Positions 27,737-37,445 of a stretch of 64,000 nt of DNA are shown here, one piece after another. The position numbers were made by a program, and so were the translations under genes. This DNA is from Parabacteroides distasonis ATCC 8503 (lineage in GTDB: Bacteria; Bacteroidota; Bacteroidia; Bacteroidales; Tannerellaceae). The notes beneath the pieces were generated by a model. The model saw only the letters and a program-made list of their open reading frames with translations, was not told the DNA's origin and ran no database searches. Position 1 is the first letter of the stretch; every line of letters starts with the position of its first letter. The stretch is from NCBI RefSeq assembly GCF_000012845.1, contig NC_009615.1, positions 1,821,501 through 1,885,500 on the forward strand, written 5' to 3'.

Positions 27737-28942
27737 TTATTTCTTGAATGTCCCGCAAAAGTCCAGCACCTCCACGTCATCCCGATAATTCAACCCCGCA
27801 AACTCCCTATGATTCACCAAGAAGACCACTATATCCGCCTTCTCGTATGCCTCCTTATAAGGGGTCAGCTTAAACAACTTATGCTCCGAAACGTTCGGCT
27901 CCACCACCATGATATCAGCGTTGTTGCACGATTGCAACACCTTCGTCGTTATTCCCTTGGCCGGCGATTCACGTAAGTCATCGATATCAGGCTTGAAAGC
28001 CAAGCCCATCATTGCCACCGCCGGCTTACGCCCATGCTTCAACTCAAACCGCAGCATGGCGTTCCTCACTTTCTCAGCGCACCAGAAAGCCTTGTAATTA
28101 TTCGTCTCACGGGCCGTCGAGATCATACGGCTCTCCATCGGAAACTCCGCCGTGATGAAATAAGGGTCCACCGCTATGCAATGACCGCCAACTCCGCAAC
28201 CCGGCCGTAAGATATTCACACGGGGATGCTTGTTCGCCAAATCGATCAGCTCCCACACATTGATCCCGGCCTTATCACAAATAAACGACAGCTCATTGGC
28301 GAAAGCGATCTGTACGTCCCGGCTTGAGTTCTCGGTCAATTTACACATCTCGGCCGTCTTGCTATTCGTTGGGTGAAGCGTACCCTTCACGAACTGGCCG
28401 TAGAACTCCATCGCCTTACGGGTGGAGGCCTCGTCCATGCCGCCGATGACCCGGTCGTTATGCACCAACTCATGGATCACGTTACCCGGAAGCACCCGCT
28501 CCGGGCAATAAGCGATATAGATCTTGCCCTCCAGTTCCGGCCGCTCCGAGAAAATCAACCTAGCCATCCGTTCGGTCGTCCCCACCGGCGATGTAGACTC
28601 GATCACGTACAAATCCCCCTCCTTCAACAAAGGAAGCACCATACGGGTAGCCGACTCAACGAACGATACGTCCGGCTCATGATCCCCCTTGAAAGGAGTG
28701 GGTACCACCATGAAATAAGCGTCGCTCACCCGAGGCTCGGTGTACGCCTTGAAATGTCCGGAGGCCAGTACCTCCCGCAACATCTCCTCCATACCCGGCT
28801 CGATGATATGCAATTTCCCCTGGTTGGTAACCTCCACCACTTGAGCGTTAATATCCACGCCGGCGATCTCCACCCCGTGCTTTGCGGCAATAATAGCCGT
28901 GGGCAGGCCAATATAGCCCAACCCCATGAAACATGCTTTCAT
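27737..28942 (-). CDS. wecC: UDP-N-acetyl-D-mannosamine dehydrogenase
   Basis: 401 aa. Oxidises UDP-ManNAc to UDP-ManNAcA with two NAD+. Landmarks: Rossmann MGLGYIGLPTAIIAAKHG, ESTSPVGTTERMA, YCPERVLPGNVIHEL, and the catalytic cysteine loop LRPGCGVGGHCIAVDPYF (about 250-267). The C-terminal UDP-binding domain contains MMGLAFKPDIDDLRESPA. A neighbour of wecB, so the two steps are consecutive. Confidence 0.95.
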   Translation of the reverse strand: MKACFMGLGYIGLPTAIIAAKHGVEIAGVDINAQVVEVTNQGKLHIIEPGMEEMLREVLASGHFKAYTEPRVSDAYFMVVPTPFKGDHEPDVSFVESATRMVLPLLKEGDLYVIESTSPVGTTERMARLIFSERPELEGKIYIAYCPERVLPGNVIHELVHNDRVIGGMDEASTRKAMEFYGQFVKGTLHPTNSKTAEMCKLTENSSRDVQIAFANELSFICDKAGINVWELIDLANKHPRVNILRPGCGVGGHCIAVDPYFITAEFPMESRMISTARETNNYKAFWCAEKVRNAMLRFELKHGRKPAVAMMGLAFKPDIDDLRESPAKGITTKVLQSCNNADIMVVEPNVSEHKLFKLTPYKEAYEKADIVVFLVNHREFAGLNYRDDVEVLDFCGTFKK

Positions 28943-29003
28943 AAGAAATATGTGTTATTTTTTAAGTAAGATATTAGGCAGATCAAGAATGGTCCAATAA
29001 CGA

Positions 29004-30614
29004 TCAACCGATTGTATAAGAAAGTCTCTTCACAAAATGAATACGAATTGTCTTAGATAGGTGAAAACGGTTATACGTAAATGACACTTGGTCATCTACA
29101 ATCTCGACAGAGGATGCGCCGGCCACTCTTATCGCCGCGATACTCGTCACTATCTCATTTCGTGAACAAGATATGATCTCCACATCCGGAGCCAGATGGA
29201 TCAAGCTTACGGCTTTCACGGCTGTTGAGACAGAATCCTCTATCCTAAAACGATCCTTATCAATCGTAAATTTTCGCAGATGCCTACCCAATGAGCCAAA
29301 ACCATCATGCCAAGCCTCTACCTCATTCGGAGAATCTTTAAGAAGCGTCACCCTTGCCCGCCTCCCCACACGAAAGCCTCCCCATACCTCGCTAGAGTTC
29401 TTATCCCCTAGCACCACCGTATTATGGGCCGCCGTGCCACGCTCGTATTGCCTACGGGCTGTCTTTTCATACGTAGAAATTCCGGTATCCATAACGAAAG
29501 GCTTACCCCCTATCCGCAACTCATAATTGAACGTATCCGCATGCGAATGGCCGGGTTGGTAAGAGGCCCTTATGTCTCCAACATCCACGATAGCCTCCCA
29601 ATGGCCCGCCATCAATTTTCGATAGCCACACGCTCCCATCGGAAGCTTTTCCCAGTCCATATCCAATCGCTTAGCGTATGCAAACAATTGAGTCGGAGAA
29701 GGCGCGATTCCCTCAGCGGAATCATTCAGGAGAGGTATCGTATTATCTTTATAAACGACAGAGGCTAAATGTCCCAACATACCACCGGCTTTTTCTCGTA
29801 AGCGTTCATTCAAACCTTCCTGCCCTATAAACCGCAAATTATTTACAGAGACATTATAGCAATCCAGCAATCGATCCAATAATATACAATGATACATCGG
29901 TGATTGCTCGTAATGAGCGCCATCCGGAAGGAGTTGCTCTTCCAGTTCCCGCAACAATAAGCCTTTCGCCTTTTGATAGATCGGCTCATCCTTAAAATAA
30001 AGCCCGGCCCATAACAAGGAGAAAGCGTCTTCCAATAAGTGATTCCCTAAAAGATGATATTCCAGATTATCCAGTAAAATCTGATATTGGGCATACAAGG
30101 AGGAATCCCATTTTCGTTTATTCTCAGCCAGAATATAAGGATGATATTTCGACAGGAACTTGATCCAATTGATGCCTCGTAAAGCGATCGGATAAGGTTC
30201 CAGACCATTCCTATTCCCCTCTATTTCATCGACAAACTTATCGATCCAGCAAACGGCCTGTTCGAAAGATATAGTTTCTTGATGAAGGTAGTCCATATAA
30301 TTTAGATTATAGGACCATAACTTACCAAAGCTCTCATCGTTCCATCCTAGAAAAGCGGATTCCGTACCCAAGAAAGAGAAATGCCCCGTAACACTATCCA
30401 AGTCCGTATATTTCGAGATGAAAAGTTTAAAAGACAAAGGATGTCCCACTCTCGGTAATGACAATACATACCGAAAGCTCCTGTATTTCCTAATATATGC
30501 CCGTAGCCTATACCAGACTTGATAACGAACTTGGCGAGATCTCAAGTTCCGAAGAGTAGAAATATATAATTTTAGAGATTCACCCAACATCTCTCTTTCA
30601 AGCTCGTAATGCAA
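29004..30614 (-). CDS. Heparinase II/III-family protein of the capsule locus
   Basis: 536 aa. Alpha/alpha toroid N-domain (about 60-300, several Trp-rich helices such as LEDAFSLLWAGLYFK) and a C-terminal beta-sandwich with the family motif YQPGHSHADTFNYELR and RGTAAHNTVVLGDKNSSEVW. No signal peptide is visible, so it may act inside the cell or at the membrane, unlike secreted lyases. In capsule loci such genes travel with bi-domain oxidoreductases, as here, where its start overlaps that gene's end by up to 43 bp. The role is probably uronate polymer editing, which fits the ManNAcA prediction, but this is inference. ATG 30590 is an alternative start. Confidence 0.85.
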   Translation of the reverse strand: MHYELEREMLGESLKLYISTLRNLRSRQVRYQVWYRLRAYIRKYRSFRYVLSLPRVGHPLSFKLFISKYTDLDSVTGHFSFLGTESAFLGWNDESFGKLWSYNLNYMDYLHQETISFEQAVCWIDKFVDEIEGNRNGLEPYPIALRGINWIKFLSKYHPYILAENKRKWDSSLYAQYQILLDNLEYHLLGNHLLEDAFSLLWAGLYFKDEPIYQKAKGLLLRELEEQLLPDGAHYEQSPMYHCILLDRLLDCYNVSVNNLRFIGQEGLNERLREKAGGMLGHLASVVYKDNTIPLLNDSAEGIAPSPTQLFAYAKRLDMDWEKLPMGACGYRKLMAGHWEAIVDVGDIRASYQPGHSHADTFNYELRIGGKPFVMDTGISTYEKTARRQYERGTAAHNTVVLGDKNSSEVWGGFRVGRRARVTLLKDSPNEVEAWHDGFGSLGRHLRKFTIDKDRFRIEDSVSTAVKAVSLIHLAPDVEIISCSRNEIVTSIAAIRVAGASSVEIVDDQVSFTYNRFHLSKTIRIHFVKRLSYTIG

Positions 30615-32689
30615 GCGAAAGTAGCTTTCGTCGTATTCAATATACTCTCAAATGGAATCAATGGCTCACCGCCCTCCCGGATACGTTCATTCAACAACGT
30701 AAATTGACGTTTTTGCCCTTTATCCATACCGGCCTTCATCGATGAGAAACCCTTAAAACCATACCCGGTCAATTTACGCCAGTTATCCAAGACCAAGACC
30801 CTCTCCTGAGAAAAAACCTCCACACGTTCCTTGGCGTACGATTTCGAGCCGTTCGCAAAGTAATTGATCACGGCGTTCGTCCCATTCGCGTAACGAAGCA
30901 ATATGCTGGCATTATCCGTATTCTCCTCCGGATTTTCGCCTAACGCATTCATGCAGACCGCCACGACCTCCGAGCCCGCCAAGAAGGAACATAGATCGAT
31001 AAAATGGCAAGCCTCTCCAATGATCCGCCCTCCACCTATCTCAAGATCATGCACCCACACTTCCCGCGGGATAAATCCGGCGTTCATCGTCGCCACTATA
31101 TTTTTAGGTCCGTCACCTAGCAATCGCCTCATCTTCTCGGCGAACGGAGAGAAACGCCGGTTAAAACCAACCGTCAAGGTCGTGCCCTCAGGAGCCCCTT
31201 GATAAGCCCGTATGATATCATCCAATTCCGTCTCATTCAAGCATAACGGTTTCTCCACGAATACGCTTTTCCCATTCCGTAAAGCCTCTATCACCATCCG
31301 GGCATGCAGGTTATGGCGTGTCGTGACCATCACCAAATCCACCTCCGGATCTTTCAATATATTTTGATAGTCCGACGTGGCGTTCTCCGCCCCCGCCTTC
31401 CTCGCCAATATCTTGGCGGACAATCCTTGGGCGCTCGCTATATACTTGATTCTAGCATGGGCCTTAGCCAAGCAAGGTATGATCATGGCGGAGGTATAAT
31501 TACCCGCCCCAATAATCCCGATCTTGCCATTTCCACTCACAAAGGCATTACTGCCGATAGAGACAACTGACTCCATCTTCGAATCAGCGGGAAAACGTAA
31601 TATGGAAGCGATCGATCCTTTCTTACGCATATCGCCGTAAATCTCCTCATAATCGGCCAAGTCCACCTCTTCCGTTATCAACGACTTGACATCCAACGAT
31701 CCGGAAGAGATCGCGTGGAGTATCGTCTCAAAATTACGCTTTTCCGTCCAGCGGACATAAGCCAACGGATAATCGTGCCCCTTGTTCTCATATTCCTCGT
31801 CATAACGTCCGGCCCCATACGAGCAAGATACCTGAAAACTCAACTCCTTCTTATAGAAGTCATCCCTTCGCATATTCAATCCGACAACACCCACCAAAAC
31901 GATCCGTCCCCTCTTACGGGACATCTCACTCGCTTGATGGATCACCTCATGGTTTTGCGTGGAGGCCGTGATCAAGACACCATCCGCACCGATACCCCCC
32001 GTATAATCCTCCACGAACCTTACCGGATCCGTACCTCTGCCCGGATTAACAGCCACGATTCCCTTCGAGGCGGCCATATCCACCTTCTGCTGGTCAAAAT
32101 CCACCCCGATAACCTTACAGCCGTTCGCTCTCAACAACTGCGCCGCCACCAGACCGATCAATCCCAGACCGACCACCACAACCGTCTCTCCCAACTGAGG
32201 ATTCAGCAAGCGGATTCCCTGCAAACCAATCGAGCCAATCACCGTAAAGGCCGCTTCCTCATCCGTTATATCATCCGGCACCTTCGCCACCAGATTCTTC
32301 GGCACACAAACAAACTCCGCATGGTTCCCGTTCGAGGCCACCCGATCGCCCACCTTGAATTCCGCAACACCTTTCCCGACTGCTACTACACGTCCGACAT
32401 TGCAATATCCCAAAGGCAAAGGCTGCCCTAGCTTATTGAACACGGCCTCCAGTGTCGGTTGTAAACCATCCGTCTTTATCTTGTCCAAAACTTGCTTCAC
32501 CTTATCCGGTTGTTGCCGTGCCTTATCAATCAGGTTCGCCTTTCCGAACTCCACGAGCATACGCTCCGTTCCTAAAGATACTAGCGTACGAGTCGTTTGG
32601 ATTAAAACATAGCCGGATTTTACTTGAGGAACAGGAACTTCTTCCAAGATGGTTGATCCGGATTTGAGGTCTTGAATTATTTGTTTCAT
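30572..32689 (-). CDS. Bi-domain oxidoreductase: zinc-type dehydrogenase fused to Gfo/Idh/MocA domain
   Basis: 705 aa. Residues about 1-370 are a medium-chain dehydrogenase/reductase (LGYCNVGRVVAVGKGV, ETVVVVGLGLIGLVAAQLL with the GxGxxG NAD(P) loop). Residues about 385-700 are a Gfo/Idh/MocA oxidoreductase (KIGIIGAGNYTSAMIIPCL, VFVEKPLCL with the catalytic EKP Lys). A recognised fusion in polysaccharide loci, usually beside a heparinase-like gene as here. It is expected to act on a sugar or sugar nucleotide, perhaps by oxidising and then reducing it; the substrate is not known. It precedes the heparinase-like gene in the operon. Confidence 0.9.
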   Translation of the reverse strand: MKQIIQDLKSGSTILEEVPVPQVKSGYVLIQTTRTLVSLGTERMLVEFGKANLIDKARQQPDKVKQVLDKIKTDGLQPTLEAVFNKLGQPLPLGYCNVGRVVAVGKGVAEFKVGDRVASNGNHAEFVCVPKNLVAKVPDDITDEEAAFTVIGSIGLQGIRLLNPQLGETVVVVGLGLIGLVAAQLLRANGCKVIGVDFDQQKVDMAASKGIVAVNPGRGTDPVRFVEDYTGGIGADGVLITASTQNHEVIHQASEMSRKRGRIVLVGVVGLNMRRDDFYKKELSFQVSCSYGAGRYDEEYENKGHDYPLAYVRWTEKRNFETILHAISSGSLDVKSLITEEVDLADYEEIYGDMRKKGSIASILRFPADSKMESVVSIGSNAFVSGNGKIGIIGAGNYTSAMIIPCLAKAHARIKYIASAQGLSAKILARKAGAENATSDYQNILKDPEVDLVMVTTRHNLHARMVIEALRNGKSVFVEKPLCLNETELDDIIRAYQGAPEGTTLTVGFNRRFSPFAEKMRRLLGDGPKNIVATMNAGFIPREVWVHDLEIGGGRIIGEACHFIDLCSFLAGSEVVAVCMNALGENPEENTDNASILLRYANGTNAVINYFANGSKSYAKERVEVFSQERVLVLDNWRKLTGYGFKGFSSMKAGMDKGQKRQFTLLNERIREGGEPLIPFESILNTTKATFACITSLKERCWVNL

Positions 32690-33732
32690 AAAGAATTATA
32701 TATTTTCAATATTTCATTTACAACATCAGGTACATTTTCTCTAAAATCTATAGTCTCATATTTATCCTTCTTATAGATTTTCAACACTTTATCCTTTAAA
32801 TCTAAATAGTTTCTGTTTTCAAAAAGTAATGTTCCCGCAGGTCTCTCACATACATCACTTGCTATAGCAGGAGTATTTACCCACAAAGCCTCTTTTACAG
32901 ATATCCCCTCGATATCAGTAGTAGTAGGACGAATAAAAACATCTGAAATCTTCCAATATTCAAATGCGTTTTGTATTATACCAGAAACTATCTTCACATA
33001 CTCTTTTAAATGATAATTCTCAATTCTTTTCTGAAGCTCCTCATAATATTTTTTATTACCTATTTCTGGCAAACAGAATAACAAACCTGCATTAATACCA
33101 TCCTTCCTTAAATCATAAATCAAGTCTATCAAAAGATCTAATCCATATAAATCCAAACCATCTTCAACAACCAAACGAAAAGCATTTGCAGAAATCAGAT
33201 AATTACATTTTTTTCTAAATTCTAACACCCCCTTTGGCAATCCACAAGACTCAGACTTCATCGGAGGAATAAAAGCAGGAATCACATGCAATCGATTTTC
33301 TGACAATCTATACTTTTGAACAAGAATATCTGAATACTTTTTACTATTCAAAATAATAAAATCCGCTCTATGAAAAAACGATGTAAACACAAATTGTTTA
33401 AACGAAGACTTCATCCTCGCTATTCTTTGATTATGTAATGTCACACCAATCTTATGACGAATTCCAAATAGCAAAAGGAGTAAAAATATTACATATGAAT
33501 TTGAATGAACATGTATAATCCTTCTTCTCTTCCACAATAAAGAAAAAATATAAAATGGCAATGAATGTATATTTTCTATATATTCAAAACCTTTCACTTT
33601 AGATCCATAATTTATTAGAAAGATTAATCTATATTTATTTAAGCCATGTATTAATCGCTTAACATGAATAGACACACCTCCTAAAGGCGGAGGATAAACT
33701 CCTAGAATATTAATAATATTAATAGAATTCAT
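32686..33732 (-). CDS. Family-4 (GT-B) glycosyltransferase
   Basis: 348 aa. N-terminus INILGVYPPPLGGVSIHVKR with the glycine-rich acceptor loop of GT4 enzymes. C-terminal part VFIRPTTTDIEGISVKEALW has the EX7E-type nucleotide-sugar motif in reduced form. Clearly more AT-rich than the wza-wzc head of the locus, like the neighbouring wzy and wzx, suggesting these body genes arrived together by exchange. It adds one sugar to the repeat unit; donor and acceptor are unknown. Its stop overlaps the bi-domain oxidoreductase start by 4 bp. Confidence 0.85.
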   Translation of the reverse strand: MNSINIINILGVYPPPLGGVSIHVKRLIHGLNKYRLIFLINYGSKVKGFEYIENIHSLPFYIFSLLWKRRRIIHVHSNSYVIFLLLLLFGIRHKIGVTLHNQRIARMKSSFKQFVFTSFFHRADFIILNSKKYSDILVQKYRLSENRLHVIPAFIPPMKSESCGLPKGVLEFRKKCNYLISANAFRLVVEDGLDLYGLDLLIDLIYDLRKDGINAGLLFCLPEIGNKKYYEELQKRIENYHLKEYVKIVSGIIQNAFEYWKISDVFIRPTTTDIEGISVKEALWVNTPAIASDVCERPAGTLLFENRNYLDLKDKVLKIYKKDKYETIDFRENVPDVVNEILKIYNSL

Positions 33733-33738
33733 TACAAC

Positions 33739-33925
33739 TTATTTATTAGATATTAAATATTCATCTATAGTAATGAAAGAACGAGGAGAATTACTGAAAG
33801 ATGGATCCTCCTAGCGTCAACCTTTACCTCGGCTATTCTTTCACGAATAACCTTATACCACTTTTAAAGATATTACAGGGCACTTTATTCTTTTCACAAA
33901 AGGACTTAAGAGAGTCACTACTTGG
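33739..33925 (-). pseudogene. Frameshifted relic resembling a Bacteroidales transposon-associated HTH protein
   Basis: Reading the minus strand from 33925, fragments in successive frames give SLKSFCEKNKVPCNIFKS, then WYKVIRERIAEVKVDA, then EDPSFSNSPRSFITIDEY and a stop at 33739. Joined, they resemble the small helix-turn-helix proteins that accompany IS66-like elements. At least two frameshifts separate the parts, so it is dead. The 373-bp gap (33733-34105) between two glycosyltransferase genes otherwise holds only the 12-bp inverted repeat listed separately. Confidence 0.4.
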
Positions 33926-34054
33926 TGATACCTCTGATTGATACTAAAAAAATCGTTCTAAATATTCGATGCTATACATAATTTTTATTTTTTGTAAGTA
34001 ACGAATGTATTACTTTTAACTATGAGCCCTTTATTGAGAGTTTATCACCAAGTA
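33919..34054. repeat. 12-bp perfect inverted repeat flanking about 110 bp
   Basis: TACTTGGTGATA at 33919-33930 and its exact complement TATCACCAAGTA at 34043-34054. It lies beside the transposon-like relic and could be the ends of a small decayed element or a large hairpin. No target-site duplication was recognised. Confidence 0.45.
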
Positions 34055-34105
34055 AACTATAATAAGTAATAAATATTCACACTCCGGAATCACTTCCATA
34101 TTGAT

Positions 34106-35182
34106 TTAGTTTATTAGTTCCTTTATTACAAAATTTTCTATATCTACATCCAAATCAGAAAGAGAACGAGCATTGCGATAAGTATCTAGAGCACCATCAC
34201 ACAATTTCCGATGGTAATCTGTATCTACACATAGTTTTAAAATGGATTTTTTAAGATCCAATATATTTTTATCCCTCACTAATATGCCATTTCTATCATT
34301 TTTTACTGTAAAAGGTATAGCTGAATTGTCAAACGCTATCACTGGCAGTCCGTAAGACATTGCTTCAATTAACACCATACCATAACCTTCCAACAAAGAC
34401 GGAAATACAAAACAATATGCTCGAGAATAATATGACTTCAATTCTTCATCTGATATACGTCCTACAAAAGTTACAACATCCTCCAACCCATATAAGTGAA
34501 CCAAAGACAACAGACGTTTATAGTATTTTTTGTAAGAAAGATCTCCCACAATATCCAAATGAATCCCAGATCTTTCCTTTTCAGACATCTGTCCTATTGC
34601 CTCCAGTAGATATAAAAGTCCTTTCCGTTGATATACAGTACCAACAAATAATAACCGTTTTAACACATAGCAAGAAGATGTTGGAACATCTTTCTTGAAT
34701 GCCATTTCGAGAAAAACAGTACGACTATCTGGTCTCATCTGCTTTATCAAGGAATGCGTATATGGATTGGGAGTTATAACAGCGAAAGACACCCCCAGCC
34801 CCAGCCATTCCAACATGTATTGTAATAGTCTTTTTATTCCAGACATTTCCTGATACCGAAAATGATGATGAATAACGTAGACTTTCAACTTAGGATAAAA
34901 TATTCTGAAAAAATAAAGCAACCAAATAGATTGAGCAAACCAACTGCTATTTAAGAATACAGCATCGTATGAACCGATTCTCCTACACGACCAGAGTATG
35001 TATGCAGGCAACAACCACTTATTAATGTGTCTAGTATGATCCTTTGTAAAAAAGGACATATCTATCTGTCCAGAAAAAAGTATTCTTTTAAAAAGATAAG
35101 AATCATATAATTCTCCTCCTGTCGTAGGATATAGATAATTCCCCGATGGATATAACACAAGTACTTTCTTTTTCTTTTTCAT
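34106..35182 (-). CDS. Family-4 (GT-B) glycosyltransferase
   Basis: 358 aa from ATG 35182, chosen because it overlaps the wzy stop as ATGA; the frame continues to an ATG at 35221. GT-B features: N-terminal KVLVLYPSGNYLYPTTGGE, linker region LLFVGTVYQRKGLLYLLEAI, and the donor-site motif FVFPSLLEGYGMVLIEAMSY with the E-x7-E pair. Translationally coupled to wzy and AT-rich like its neighbours. It adds one residue of the capsule repeat; specificity unknown. Confidence 0.88.
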   Translation of the reverse strand: MKKKKKVLVLYPSGNYLYPTTGGELYDSYLFKRILFSGQIDMSFFTKDHTRHINKWLLPAYILWSCRRIGSYDAVFLNSSWFAQSIWLLYFFRIFYPKLKVYVIHHHFRYQEMSGIKRLLQYMLEWLGLGVSFAVITPNPYTHSLIKQMRPDSRTVFLEMAFKKDVPTSSCYVLKRLLFVGTVYQRKGLLYLLEAIGQMSEKERSGIHLDIVGDLSYKKYYKRLLSLVHLYGLEDVVTFVGRISDEELKSYYSRAYCFVFPSLLEGYGMVLIEAMSYGLPVIAFDNSAIPFTVKNDRNGILVRDKNILDLKKSILKLCVDTDYHRKLCDGALDTYRNARSLSDLDVDIENFVIKELIN

Positions 35183-36360
35183 TTCCATATTATTATGTTT
35201 GATATAGACAATGTAAACCATATTATCAGCAGGGTATATATAGTATTAGAAAGAGCTGAAATATCTCCACTTGTAGCAAACTCTATTGTTAAAATATAAG
35301 CAATTCCAGAAGCATTTGGAAATCCTATCCTCTTTGTTAGATTAAATATTATAATAAGAAGAAAAGTCATCAGAAACAGGTTAAAAAGAAATATGTAAGG
35401 AGATTTAACATATGACATTATTAAAACCCCTATGACACCAGGCATAGTTGAACTGTTTTCTAATTTTGAATGCTTTATTTGCTCTTCCACATAGAATCCA
35501 GTACTCTTAAACTCAGGTCTGTATCCCCAATAATGTAATGTATCATAAAAGTAAAAAAAATCGGGGATTAATTCCAAATCATAAACATTTTGTGACGAGT
35601 TCTGTAAAATATAGGCACTGTTGGAAAAACTACTTATTCGTCCACATAATTTCCCAACCATTATATCAATGTTTGAAGTTTCACTCATCCCTCCTTGTCC
35701 CCTTAATTGTGCACGAACATTATAAGCGGAAGAGACAACAATCGGAACCAAATAGAGTATCGCTAATACAAACAAGAAATTTCGCTTCACAAAAGATTTC
35801 ACCTTCTTGCCTTGCCTAAACAATAAGATGAGTAATAGAATAAAGAACCCTCCTAAAGAATGAGCAAGAATCGTGTGAATAGAAAACAAAAGAACAGTTA
35901 CAGCAAGATTTTTACGGCTATTGGAAATCAGCAAATAAGCAATAACCCATGGACGTACCATCAACTTGAAGAAAGCCGAACGGATATAAGAAAAAAATCC
36001 GCCGTCTATTTCTATCGAAGTTCCCATTTGGCCATATCCAGTAAAGAGTAGACCTATATGAACCAACAATAAAAGCCATGTAATATTGCGAATTATCGCA
36101 ACCTTGAACTTATCGGGTACATTTTCTGTCTCTTTAGACCTATACCGTTTATACAATCCATATATACCTATATAAGGAATGATAGTCAATACAGCTATAA
36201 CCAACAAAGCAGGTAACGGAAATAACACATCACGTTGTATGAAATCCCCGTTATACACTCCCAATATAATGGTATACAAACAACTGCCAATTATTGCCAA
36301 CATATATGGCAGTAAAACCAGCTTTGCACCATATGTATCTATTCTTGAGACATCAGACAT
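35179..36360 (-). CDS. wzy: Wzy-type capsule repeat polymerase (integral membrane)
   Basis: 393 aa, with about 10-12 hydrophobic segments spread over its length and a larger soluble loop near 230-300 (NSAYILQNSSQNVYDLELIP). This is the only multi-spanning protein in the locus besides Wzx and the initiating transferase, so it is the best candidate for the polymerase that joins repeat units on the periplasmic face. Wzy proteins share little sequence, so the call rests on topology and context. It lies between a GT2 gene and a GT4 gene. Confidence 0.75.
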   Translation of the reverse strand: MSDVSRIDTYGAKLVLLPYMLAIIGSCLYTIILGVYNGDFIQRDVLFPLPALLVIAVLTIIPYIGIYGLYKRYRSKETENVPDKFKVAIIRNITWLLLLVHIGLLFTGYGQMGTSIEIDGGFFSYIRSAFFKLMVRPWVIAYLLISNSRKNLAVTVLLFSIHTILAHSLGGFFILLLILLFRQGKKVKSFVKRNFLFVLAILYLVPIVVSSAYNVRAQLRGQGGMSETSNIDIMVGKLCGRISSFSNSAYILQNSSQNVYDLELIPDFFYFYDTLHYWGYRPEFKSTGFYVEEQIKHSKLENSSTMPGVIGVLIMSYVKSPYIFLFNLFLMTFLLIIIFNLTKRIGFPNASGIAYILTIEFATSGDISALSNTIYTLLIIWFTLSISNIIIWK

Positions 36361-36406
36361 AAAACTAATAAAATTGCTAACTGTTTATGATAAGATTCAA
36401 CAATAG

Positions 36407-37345
36407 TTAACGACAAAAAGTATAAAAAAAACGTGCAATATAAGGTGATATATAGAATGCTATCCAAAAAAGAGTCTTCCTCTTAAAAGAGAAGTTTTGA
36501 TGAAGAATAGCTTTTCTCACACCTTCAAAATCTTTTTTAAATGTTACGATATATGGGTTTTCTCCTGCAGATGTTAGGATAACACATGCTTGCCTATATC
36601 GTAAAGCAGGATAAATTTCTTTAAATTGATTCTCTGATAATTTGCAACGAAGTAAATCGCAGAGTTTTTCACATTGCTCTACCAAAATTTTCACAGGACG
36701 ACGTGTTAACGAGCTGTAATTTACATTTTGGACATAATGATAAAATGCTTTTGGTACATATGCCATCTTTATAGGATGTGCCAACAGGCATACACTGACA
36801 TAAGTATCTTCTCCATATGACAACCCTTCCGGAAAATTCACATCATATTTGCTGTAACAAGCTCGCTTAACGAGCTTGTTACAGCAGCTGCCATGCAGCT
36901 GCTGGAACACATCTTTTAGCATCACACAATGCTCTAATATAAATAACCGTTGCTTCACGTAAGTAGATTTCTTGGAAGTATCCCGCCATACATCACAAAT
37001 TATCATATCTGCATTTTCTTCTTTTGCCTTTCCGTATAGTTCCTCCAGCATATTCGGTTCCACCCAGTCATCTGGGTCAGCGTGTATCACGTACTCGCCT
37101 CTTGCATTGTTCATTCCACACTGTCGAGCGGACGCTACTCCACCATTCTCTTTATGGAATACACGGACACGATTGTCCTTCCGGGCATACTCGTCGCAAA
37201 TTTCTCCGGAACGATCGGGACTCCCATCATCTACCAGCAAAATTTCATAGTCTTGAAAAGTCTGTGCTAGCAGGCTGTCTACACAACGCCGCAAGCAGGA
37301 TTCCGCTTTGTAAACAGCAACAATAATAGAAATTACAGGTATCAT
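36407..37345 (-). CDS. Family-2 (GT-A) glycosyltransferase
   Basis: 312 aa. Classic GT2 start: ISIIVAVYKAESCLRRCVDS, YEILLVDDGSPDRSGEICDE, then VRVFHKENGGVASARQCGMN and the metal-binding acidic motif in HADPDDWVEPNML. The C-terminal helices are variable as usual. It adds one sugar to the undecaprenyl-linked repeat on the cytoplasmic side. It starts 100 bp downstream of the wzx stop and ends 46 bp before the wzy start. Confidence 0.92.
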   Translation of the reverse strand: MIPVISIIVAVYKAESCLRRCVDSLLAQTFQDYEILLVDDGSPDRSGEICDEYARKDNRVRVFHKENGGVASARQCGMNNARGEYVIHADPDDWVEPNMLEELYGKAKEENADMIICDVWRDTSKKSTYVKQRLFILEHCVMLKDVFQQLHGSCCNKLVKRACYSKYDVNFPEGLSYGEDTYVSVCLLAHPIKMAYVPKAFYHYVQNVNYSSLTRRPVKILVEQCEKLCDLLRCKLSENQFKEIYPALRYRQACVILTSAGENPYIVTFKKDFEGVRKAILHQNFSFKRKTLFWIAFYISPYIARFFYTFCR

Positions 37346-37445
37346 TTGTTATATTTATTAAACATTTTTTACTTTGAATATTATAAACCATACAGCCTAT
37401 CTTAGCTAACTTTTTAATGTATCATACAACCTATATATCACTATA

